A stretch of 64,000 nt of DNA from the NCBI GenBank assembly GCA_043809745.1, contig JBDROU010000081.1:115019-179018 (forward strand). The letters are read 5' to 3'. Both the position numbers and the translations under genes were made by a program. Shown here piece by piece: positions 27,939 to 34,939 of this stretch; the stretch's first letter is position 1; the number at the start of each line of letters is the position of its first letter. The notes below the pieces were generated by a model. It saw nothing but the letters and a program-made list of their open reading frames with translations, was not told where the DNA came from and did not search any database. Origin of the DNA: JBDROU01 sp043809745 [NCBI: bacterium]. Lineage in GTDB: Bacteria; Elusimicrobiota; JBDRMW01.

Positions 27939-28312
27939 GGGGGTGTACAGGGTTCGACAGGATTGTAAGGGTTGAAGGTTGCAGGCCCGAGTTGGTCGAA
28001 GGCTCGGAGAGGCTGCTTAGGCAGTCTCGGACAATTCGACCAAATTAATAAACGCCAACACAAACTTGGCTCTAGCTGCTTAATTGCGGCTACGCTTCTC
28101 TCGCAGTGTCTACGGGCGGGAATAAAGCGTCATGAAGTAGGCTTGACTGTTAGGAGTTATACTTTGGCTCTTAATGGTGACATTAATTAAGGTTAGCGGT
28201 TGTTATTCCTCGTTTCATGGGAGGCAATCGTGAAATTAAACTGAAGCTAAGCCTGTAGGAGCCGCAATTCAAATAATCTTGGACGTGGGTTCGATTCCCA
28301 CCACCTCCACCA
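27939..28312 (+). ncRNA. ssrA: tmRNA
   Basis: The 374-nt gene begins GGGGGTGTACAGGGTTCGAC. It ends with a T arm (GGGTTCGATTCCC) and CACCTCCACCA, with CCA encoded. The acceptor stem GGGGGTG pairs with CACCTCC, with one G-U pair. The tag reading frame runs from GCC at 28054 to TAA at 28081-28083 and encodes ANTNLALAA, ending in the LAA degron. It is a one-piece tmRNA. It rescues stalled ribosomes together with SmpB, which is not in the window. Confidence 0.96.
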
Positions 28313-28440
28313 TCTTGGAAGTCCTGCCTTTTCCGGCAAAGAATTGGGTTTATTAGATGAAAAATATGTTGTACTAATAGATGCAAGAAAAAGCAATAAA
28401 GTGTCAGCTTCTAAAGCATAGATAATTATTAGTAAAAAGC

Positions 28441-28658
28441 ACACACCGCGAGGTTTTGCGGGAAGTGGCCTCAGAGATGTATGGCGACCGGGTGTCGCCA
28501 AAGCCGCGGTGCGTGGAGCCCGAGCCTGAGCAAAACTACCTTAAAGACTTTTTCGGGCGCGCGGGGTAAAAACAAAGAAAGGCTTTGCGAAGGCGAGGGC
28601 GACCTGTCTTTGACGTACGGCGGAGCAAAGCGGAGGCGAACGGAAAGGAGGTGATGAG
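28441..28658 (+). other. G+C-rich structured stretch, possible leader RNA
   Basis: This stretch is far richer in G+C than its surroundings and holds nested complementary segments. CACCGCG (28444-28450) pairs with CGCGGTG (28505-28511), enclosing GGCGAC-N5-GTCGCC (28483-28499). GCCCGA (28518) pairs with TCGGGC (28553). CAAAGAAAGG (28573) pairs with CCTGTCTTTG (28603) with one mismatch. It ends in a 13-nt Shine-Dalgarno sequence before a 23-codon ORF. I do not recognise it as a known riboswitch class. The short piece between tmRNA and 28441 holds nothing clear. Confidence 0.5.
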
Positions 28659-28730
28659 ATGACAAAAAAGCCTCTTTTACTTACATTACTTCTGTCCGTT
28701 GCCTTCAAAATAAGCTCGAGCTTGATTTAA
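28659..28730 (+). CDS. Very short hydrophobic ORF with an exceptional ribosome site
   Basis: ATG 28659 opens a 23-residue peptide, MTKKPLLLTLLLSVAFKISS then Ser-Leu-Ile, which looks like a signal peptide or a single membrane helix. GAAAGGAGGTGAT (28643-28655) is fully complementary to the conserved 3' end of bacterial 16S rRNA, and the GGAGG core is 7 nt before the ATG. It may be a genuine small membrane peptide, a leader peptide, or the start of a secreted-protein gene that has since decayed. Confidence 0.4.
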   Translation: MTKKPLLLTLLLSVAFKISSSLI

Positions 28731-29126
28731 GATACTCCACCAACGCGGTAGTTATAAACTGTTCGATTCCCATAAACTGATTCATTATCAATTCACTGAG
28801 CTCGTCCTGAGTGTACCGAAGGGTTCCCTTTGAAAATTTGAAAAATATCATCCAAGAACCATATAACCTGTACTGTTACGCAAGTGTACTAATGTAGTCC
28901 CGAGTGAAAAAAGTAAATCAAGGACTCTATCCCAAAGTTTCTAGAATAGTAATGAATTGTTCGATTGCTATGTGCAGATGAACTATCAATATTCTGAGCT
29001 CATACTGAGCGACTTGTGACGAGCTAATTGCAGTTTACAAGGTCAAATCAAGTCGAAGGGCTACCTGGAAATAATGTGATTTCAACTTCAAATAAAAATC
29101 ATTCTCAAATCGGCAAGTAAATACTT
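28731..29126. repeat. Non-coding stretch with a degenerate repeat pair
   Basis: No gene was found here. Two related segments are present. One lies around 28759-28826 (TGTTCGATT ... ATCAATTC ... GAGCTCGTCCTGAG). The other lies around 28946-29015 (TGTTCGATT ... ATCAATAT ... GAGCTCATACTGAG). Their GAGCTCNTNCTGAG core, followed by CCGAAGGG or TCGAAGGG, resembles REP-like sequences seen in many bacterial genomes. They are diverged and probably inactive. Confidence 0.4.
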
Positions 29127-29843
29127 CTAAAAGGCGTAACCAATACCAAGTCCTACCTTTTGATATCTAACATAAATTTCATAAGAATGACCGTACGTAG
29201 TATATTCAAAATATCCAAAGTTAATAGTATATAATAGCTCAAGCAGAAACCCGTTATTAAACTTTAGTCCAGGCCCAATTCCCACGTAAGCTCCCCCTTC
29301 TAAATCTCCTCCGAAAGTAAACTTATCATCACCTTCAAGGAAATTATATCCTGCTTGCCCTAAAATGTATGGGGTTACCGTCTCTGCAGGAAATCTAATT
29401 TTAGCAAGCCCGTAAATTGGTATAAACTGAAATTTTCCACCCACCGTAGTATCAAGTTCTCTTTCCGCCTGATAGGTTAATCCGAAACCCAATCCGAATT
29501 TGTCATTTATATAGAAAACCATCTCACCGGAAAGCGAGATTCCACTTTTCACATCAAGAGATTCGCTAATTCCTTCGGATGGCCAAGTATAGTACCCAGA
29601 GTAAGGATTATATTTCCTGTAATAGTGAGTACCGCTCCAATAAATATCTCCAGGCATATCAAATCCTAATTTAAGTATAAATTCTCTCTTGTTGTGATCT
29701 GGTGATGAGCTTCCATAAGCATCGGCCTGAGCGGCAGAATAACAAATAGGATCAAAAGCTAATAAACCTACTACTATTGCGGATTGCAGAAAAATTCTAT
29801 TCAGAGTCCAACCGATTTTTAATACTCTTCTTAATTTCTTCAT
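29127..29843 (-). CDS. Outer-membrane beta-barrel protein
   Basis: The 238-residue product has a long signal peptide (about 1-40, ending near YSAAQADA). Alternating aromatic/polar strands follow, such as GEMVFYINDKFGLGFGLTYQ and LLELLYTINFGYFEYT. It ends in a terminal strand with final Phe (VGLGIGYAF), as expected for an OmpA/OprF-like small barrel. AAGGGGGTG lies directly before the start. It is transcribed away from the methyltransferase gene 80 nt upstream, or with it. Confidence 0.82.
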   Translation of the reverse strand: MKKLRRVLKIGWTLNRIFLQSAIVVGLLAFDPICYSAAQADAYGSSSPDHNKREFILKLGFDMPGDIYWSGTHYYRKYNPYSGYYTWPSEGISESLDVKSGISLSGEMVFYINDKFGLGFGLTYQAERELDTTVGGKFQFIPIYGLAKIRFPAETVTPYILGQAGYNFLEGDDKFTFGGDLEGGAYVGIGPGLKFNNGFLLELLYTINFGYFEYTTYGHSYEIYVRYQKVGLGIGYAF

Positions 29844-29923
29844 AAAGCACCCCCTTATGATAATTCATCTTACTACTAATTGTACGTTATAATTATTTTT
29901 TTTCAAAGTGGTATAGTACATCT

Positions 29924-30658
29924 TCAAGTAGCGATAATTTGACGGACTTGTTTGACCTCATCAGAGTCTTCTTGTTTCCATCCAAACCATATTTTACCTT
30001 CTTGACGCACGCCCAATACTCTTCCGCCTCTTCGTAGTACTGTTCCAGAATGGACAAAAGTGCCATTGGGAAAAATATCAAGTGCTTCATGATAATATTG
30101 TTTCTCTGAATCATGAAGTATTATAGTTCCTTTTGGCTGTAGAATATTTGATGCAATCTCCATGCATCGGTTCCTGTCCCGGCCATCTACAATGATGATA
30201 TCAAAAGATATTCCTAATGTCTTAGGAAGTAAGATATACTGTTTTTCCGCTTCTTCTAGGGACGCAAACTCTCTTTTCATGCATAGAGGTTGGTTCCCAT
30301 CCGTGTTCGGTGAGTGTGGAGTAAAAGCTGACAAGTATACATGGACAGTATCTTCTAACCCATGCCTTCTAACTTTTTTAAGTATCTTTTTATACCATAC
30401 TGTATCGTTTTCTATTGCATGCCATGAAAACGAACACCCTGCTTCTCTTAAGTACTTTGCAAAATAAATGGTGCTCAATCCACAGCCCCATTCTAGAATG
30501 GTAATAGGCTTATTTTTATACACCAGTAATATCTTCTTGAGTAGCTCAATCTCTTTATCATTCATATTGGGAAGGCCTGTCCAAAAGCGATATAGCCATT
30601 TAAAAAACAATACACGTTCTAAAGGATTTCTTCGCACTATTTCTATAAATTTTGTCAT
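29924..30658 (-). CDS. Class I SAM-dependent methyltransferase-like protein
   Basis: The 244-residue protein carries a Rossmann nucleotide motif (ILEWGCGLSTIYFAKYL), an acidic residue after strand two (HAIENDTVWY), and the strand-four pattern FDIIIVDGRDR with TIILHDSE. This fits class I methyltransferases, near the FkbM/glycan-type groups. The substrate is unknown. It shares strand with the beta-barrel gene and may be in the same transcript. Downstream of its start, toward 30.7 kb, lies mobile-element debris. Confidence 0.75.
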   Translation of the reverse strand: MTKFIEIVRRNPLERVLFFKWLYRFWTGLPNMNDKEIELLKKILLVYKNKPITILEWGCGLSTIYFAKYLREAGCSFSWHAIENDTVWYKKILKKVRRHGLEDTVHVYLSAFTPHSPNTDGNQPLCMKREFASLEEAEKQYILLPKTLGISFDIIIVDGRDRNRCMEIASNILQPKGTIILHDSEKQYYHEALDIFPNGTFVHSGTVLRRGGRVLGVRQEGKIWFGWKQEDSDEVKQVRQIIAT

Positions 30659-30735
30659 AACAACTATAGTATACTAAAAATAACTATCGCATTCAAAAGC
30701 TTAATTCGTAAATAGCGGGACGTACTTTCTATTTT

Positions 30736-31008
30736 CTATTCTCCCTTGGTTGTGGAAGGGGACGTTGTTTGATAATACGATATTCATTTTTATAAGCTAT
30801 TTTTATACCTCTGCATATTGCCGAACTTATTGAAGATTTAGTTGCCCCAAAATATCCAAGCAGCTCTACTGTATCCTGCCATTTTGTCTTATTTTTTTTT
30901 GCATTATCACAGAATGCCCGCTCCGTCTGTAGCTACTTAATTCATCCAAGTATTTTACTATCTTTGCTCTTACTGGATTTAAATGATAGCTTAAATATTT
31001 GGTAAAAG
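30736..31008 (-). pseudogene. RAYT (Y1-type) transposase C-terminal remnant, copy A
   Basis: Read on the minus strand, this encodes YLSYHLNPVRAKIVKYLDEL and then, after a frameshift in a poly-A run, WQDTVELLGYFGATKSSISS and NEYRIIKQRPLP. That is the C-terminal part of an IS200/REP-associated tyrosine transposase, with its DnaA-like helix-turn-helix end. The N-terminal HUH domain is gone. A nearly identical remnant is at 42974. Confidence 0.75.
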
Positions 31009-31033
31009 AAAAGAATTGGGCAATAGAAAAAAG

Positions 31034-31059
31034 AGAAAAAAGTGCCTGTCCCTTTTTTC
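31034..31059. repeat. REP-like A/T-flanked short repeat
   Basis: The motif AAAAAAGTGCCTGTCCCTTT followed by TTTC borders RAYT remnant A. Related copies lie at 43198, 56863, 61009 and 63818. It is probably a REP-type end sequence of the RAYT element. Confidence 0.55.
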
Positions 31060-31110
31060 ATATCCATGAAATAAACAAAATAATCAGAAATTGGTTGTCT
31101 TAGTTAATCA

Positions 31111-31235
31111 AAGAATGAAGGGTTTAGCTATGAAAAGCGAATTCTGCTTGATGTATGCCCCTAATTTCTCCGGTCTATTATCGTCTTTGCATTAAATACC
31201 GGTATGAGGCAAAATGAGTTATTAACTTTACTATG
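31111..31235 (+). pseudogene. Tyrosine-recombinase (phage integrase) remnant
   Basis: In one frame this reads YEKRILLDVCP, stop, then LRSIIVFALNTGMRQNELLT followed by Leu-Leu and a stop. The ALNTGMRxxELL segment is the box I arginine region of phage-type integrases. The stop codons and missing box II show it is dead. The rest of 31236-31500 holds nothing recognisable. Confidence 0.6.
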
Positions 31236-31510
31236 AATGACATTTCATCGTTATGGGCAAGGAGTCAACTGTCTGACATGAAAATGAATTGATCTGTATT
31301 ATAAGTATTATTCAATCATGCGTTATCGTTAATGATAGTTTAGTATTTGCTTAATATTTAAAAACTCTTGTTTTGCTAATTTACAAAATCCATATTTCAC
31401 ATAGGTTTGCAGTAAAGCTCTAATCTTGAGATTCCACAATCTCGCTTCATTAATATTTAATAATATATAATAACATAGGCATTGCCTGAAGGTTTAAAAT
31501 CGGAGGTGCA

Positions 31511-32080
31511 ATGGAACCAGGGTGTAATATATTTGATAGAAGAATCTATGAAGACCGTAGAACAGATGTAATTGATACAAAAAATTTTGATAAACGAAAG
31601 CCTGCCGATAGAAGGACTAAGCTCACCAGAAGAATTAATCCACGAACAGTTGGCGAGTACAATATTATAATTGAGCATTCCACAAACGGCACCCATAACG
31701 GAAAAACAATAAATTTCGGCGATCGAGGACTTTGTGTTGTTTCAGATAGAGAGATAGGAACGGCAGGAACACCTGTAAAAATCCGTATGGAACTGGACAA
31801 AACTGATATAACTGCGAATGCAAAGATTGCATGGGTAAAAAAATCAAATGATGGAGCATATATTAATGGGGTTTTACTTGAAGTTGATGATCAGACTTTG
31901 CTGATTCTAAAAAAAATACTCTGGCTCGCGAATGATTATGTTGAACAATACCTGCTGCCTAAGCTAACAACCATTAAAATAGATAAAGATTCTAAAAGCA
32001 AGATAGTAAGCTACTTTAAAGAAGATGTAACTACATTCATTAAGGAAATTGTAAATTATGAGAAACAATTAAAGCACTAA
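31511..32080 (+). CDS. PilZ-domain protein; N-terminal half of a split PilZ-methyltransferase
   Basis: The 189-residue product has an Arg-rich start (DRRIYEDRR, ADRRTKLTRR) and a PilZ-like barrel (about residues 48-130). INFGDRGL stands where c-di-GMP-binding PilZ domains have D/N-x-S-x-x-G, so the serine is replaced. The ribosome site CGGAGG is good. The stop at 32078 lies in frame 2, while the methyltransferase downstream is in frame 3 and stays open back to 32073 with no start codon. The intact paralogue at 33164 has both parts in one protein, so this gene and 32196 were probably one. Confidence 0.75.
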   Translation: MEPGCNIFDRRIYEDRRTDVIDTKNFDKRKPADRRTKLTRRINPRTVGEYNIIIEHSTNGTHNGKTINFGDRGLCVVSDREIGTAGTPVKIRMELDKTDITANAKIAWVKKSNDGAYINGVLLEVDDQTLLILKKILWLANDYVEQYLLPKLTTIKIDKDSKSKIVSYFKEDVTTFIKEIVNYEKQLKH

Positions 32081-32195
32081 AAATGAGAGAACTATAAATA
32101 ATAAGATACAAATACTTTTTGACTGGATAGTTGAGAAAGGTGATGTTCTGGTTGAAGGCACAATTAAGCCGCGGAAACATGAGAAAATCAAGCAG

Positions 32196-32999
32196 ATGTT
32201 TCGCGAAATGATCGGGAGCTGGGTATATCTGAGCAAAATTATGACACATGCAATAACAAAGCCCATGGGGTACCCTGGCGATTACAAAATGCTTGAGATA
32301 GTTTACAACCGGAAAACTATTACAACAGGGATAGGGAAATATTTCGATCATTATTGTTTAAATACACCGTATGCTATTGCTGTAAGAAACAGGAAAGATT
32401 TAACACGGGAAATATTGAAAAAATGTATCGGAAAAGTTAAAAAGGGAGAAGTGCTGAAGATCTTGAATCTTGCATGCGGGTCTTGCAGAGAATTAAGAGA
32501 AATATTCGACGCAAAAACTCCTTGTTTAGGCAAAGTAATCTTTACCTGTGTAGATCATGATACTGAAGCGCTTGGTTATTCCAAAGCTAAGATTGATAAA
32601 ATTAAGCCTAGCTGGGCGAAAATTAATTATGTAAATGAAAATGTTCTGAAATATAAGTTAAACAACCGTGAGTCTATTAAAAAGCTAGGCACACAAGATA
32701 TTGTTTACAGCATTGGGCTATCGGATTACCTACCAGATAGAATTCTGACAAATATTATAAAGTTCAGCATGCATTTGACTTCAATTGGAGGAAAATTTAT
32801 TGTAGCCTGTAAAGACCGGGACAAATATAAACCCGTATCACCTGATTGGTATACTGATTGGCACTTTGTACCGCGTAATGAGGAAGTATTTTTATCATTA
32901 GTAAAAAATGCGTGCGGACAAAATTGTAAATTTAAAACCATGTGGGAAAAAACAGGCAATATCATAATTACTATAATAAACAAATATGGTGATTTATGA
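32196..32999 (+). CDS. PhcB-like methyltransferase domain, split from its PilZ part
   Basis: The 267 residues from ATG 32196 include KPMGYPGDYKMLEIVYNRK, a SAM-binding LNLACGSCRELR, FTCVDHD and YSIGLSDYLPDRI. These features match the family annotated as EF 3-hydroxypalmitic acid methyl ester biosynthesis proteins (PhcB of Ralstonia). Coding-like sequence in the same frame (KIQILFDWIVEKGDVLVEG) extends upstream to 32073, with no ATG, GTG or TTG there. A one-base change near 32070 would join it to the PilZ gene. It may be translated from 32196, by coupling, or be inactive. Confidence 0.72.
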   Translation: MFREMIGSWVYLSKIMTHAITKPMGYPGDYKMLEIVYNRKTITTGIGKYFDHYCLNTPYAIAVRNRKDLTREILKKCIGKVKKGEVLKILNLACGSCRELREIFDAKTPCLGKVIFTCVDHDTEALGYSKAKIDKIKPSWAKINYVNENVLKYKLNNRESIKKLGTQDIVYSIGLSDYLPDRILTNIIKFSMHLTSIGGKFIVACKDRDKYKPVSPDWYTDWHFVPRNEEVFLSLVKNACGQNCKFKTMWEKTGNIIITIINKYGDL

Positions 33000-33163
33000 T
33001 GGTCTAGCTTTCCATAAATATATATATATAAGCTTTTATCCTAATCATTAAAAACGCTTTCCAGTTTTGCTATTAAAATGTATAATATTTAGCGAAGTAG
33101 CTAGAATACATATTAGCTAAGCATTTTAAATGATACCTGGTTTTTTATTTTTAGCTACATAAT

Positions 33164-34939
33164 ATGATGAAAAATACTTTAGACAAGCGAAAACTTGAAA
33201 GAAAAATTATAGTAAAAACCAGTTGTATAATTGAAATCCCTCTACCTTACCCCAAAAATTGCAGATTAATAAAAAAACTTCATGAACTCAATGAACATGG
33301 AGCATCATTTATTCTATCTGAAGATGAAGGTACATTATTTCCCGGAACTCCATTAAGAGATGTTGTCTTATCTATGGGAGATGAAAAGATAAAAAAGGAC
33401 GCTAAAGTTATATATTCCGCAAAAATCTATAATGGGGATGCATTTGACAATAGAATAGGCATCCAATTTATGAGTGATTTAGCAACAGCTAAAATTTGCG
33501 AGCTTAACGGTAAAAAGCTCCGCCCGCAAAGATACATTACCGCAAAAACAACCAAAAATATTGTGTCATTTATTGATATTGACAATAAAGAAATTGTCGG
33601 TGAGATTGTGAATATGTCGAAATACGGGCTTGCATTTAAAATCAGTGCAAGCGATGATTATATCAAGAAAAGCCAGCTGTTAAGGGATTTGAGAGTGATT
33701 ATAAATAACGAAGTGATATACAAAGGGAATGCGACAGTAGCTGGTTTGAAGGAAACCAACGGGGAGATTATTGTTGGGGTTAGTATATCAGATAATATCC
33801 TTGATATTCAGAAAATACTAGCTATTTGGAAGAGCCAGAATCTAGAGGAGAATTTATATTCTTTAATAAATGATATAAGCATGGATATTCAAGTATCACA
33901 GGAATTTAAAGCTATTGTAGCAGACATAAGATACTTTTTAGAAAATATAAAAAGATTACTTGATTATATTGAAGCTAAGTTAATCAATGAACCGGAAGAA
34001 GATAAAGCGATTGTTGAAAAGAATATTTTGGAGAATTCCCAAAAATACTTCAAGTCTAAAATGGACCCGCTTCTTAAAGAATTAAACAAAATAAAAAATC
34101 AGACCTCGCTTGATACTGAAGCATTGTACAAAAAATATTTTCAGAAGAATCTGCATTATCTTACTGAGGAATCAAAATTTGCCAAACGTGTATTTGAAAA
34201 ACCATGGGGATACCCGGGCGATTATGAAATGGTTAATATGATTTATAGAAACACTTTCGAAGGAAAAACCATTTTCCAAAAAGCTCTCCATAAATATGAT
34301 GTTGGAATTGATCCTGCCCACGGTCACAGAAACAGGTCTTTATATATAAATAATGTAATAAAAGAATTAGTGAAAAAGAATAAATCACTACATATAGCAA
34401 ATATCGGCTGTGGCCCCGCAAAGGAGATGCACACATTTTTGGAACTGCTCGGCAAAAACAGCAAATACCCAGCAAAAATAACTCTCGTAGATTTTGATGT
34501 GCGTGTTTTGGAATTATGCCAGGAGGAATTGTTGGATAAAAAATTGCTTTTAAACCAAAAAAACGTTAATTTTGAGTTTATTGAAGCATCCATCAGGCAA
34601 GTTATTAAAAAATGGCAGAAAGTTCCACCGTATAAACAGCAAGATTTAATTTGCATATTAGGCCTTTTCGATTATTTTTCTGAAAGTATATGCAGGAAAA
34701 TGGTAGAAATATTTTTTTCACATCTTAAAAAAAATGGCAGGTTAATTATAAGTAATGTTACTTTGAATAATGAGTTCAAAGCATATATGGAATTTTCTGG
34801 AGAATGGTATCTCAATTATAGGAATAGCGAAATTATGATGGAACTTGCTAAAAATCTCCAGAACAAAAGTAATATCGAAATATATACGGAAGAAGATGAT
34901 ACAAAAACTAATGTGTATCTAAATATATTGAGGAAATAA
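33164..34939 (+). CDS. Two PilZ-like domains fused to a PhcB-like methyltransferase
   Basis: PhcB-type enzymes methylate 3-hydroxy fatty acids to make a diffusible signal. The 591-residue protein has one PilZ-like domain at about 8-110 (RKLER; ELNEHGAS) and a second at about 118-210 (LRPQRY; NMSKYG at 150-155, the c-di-GMP-binding pattern). A helical linker (about 215-320) precedes the methyltransferase, with EKPWGYPGDYEMVNMIYRN at 345-363, IANIGCGPAKEM at 411-422 and ILGLFDYFSESICRKM near 500. ATG 33164 has no clear ribosome site. Its stop overlaps the kinase start by one base (TAATG). It heads the likely operon 33164-38765. Confidence 0.8.
   Translation: MMKNTLDKRKLERKIIVKTSCIIEIPLPYPKNCRLIKKLHELNEHGASFILSEDEGTLFPGTPLRDVVLSMGDEKIKKDAKVIYSAKIYNGDAFDNRIGIQFMSDLATAKICELNGKKLRPQRYITAKTTKNIVSFIDIDNKEIVGEIVNMSKYGLAFKISASDDYIKKSQLLRDLRVIINNEVIYKGNATVAGLKETNGEIIVGVSISDNILDIQKILAIWKSQNLEENLYSLINDISMDIQVSQEFKAIVADIRYFLENIKRLLDYIEAKLINEPEEDKAIVEKNILENSQKYFKSKMDPLLKELNKIKNQTSLDTEALYKKYFQKNLHYLTEESKFAKRVFEKPWGYPGDYEMVNMIYRNTFEGKTIFQKALHKYDVGIDPAHGHRNRSLYINNVIKELVKKNKSLHIANIGCGPAKEMHTFLELLGKNSKYPAKITLVDFDVRVLELCQEELLDKKLLLNQKNVNFEFIEASIRQVIKKWQKVPPYKQQDLICILGLFDYFSESICRKMVEIFFSHLKKNGRLIISNVTLNNEFKAYMEFSGEWYLNYRNSEIMMELAKNLQNKSNIEIYTEEDDTKTNVYLNILRK

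Noticed and set aside
28441-28640. Known riboswitch class (cobalamin, FMN, c-di-GMP, glycine)
   Set aside because: None of the conserved boxes of these classes could be found by eye.
28643-28655. 16S rRNA antisense fragment
   Set aside because: Only the anti-Shine-Dalgarno part matches; the sequence fits a strong ribosome site before ATG 28659.
27827-28665. Open frames on both strands over tmRNA and the G+C-rich stretch
   Set aside because: They overlap the tmRNA structure or the paired segments and have no recognisable protein features.
29893-30677. Plus-strand and second minus-strand frames over the methyltransferase gene at 29924
   Set aside because: The Rossmann motif and start context support only the 244-residue minus-strand frame.
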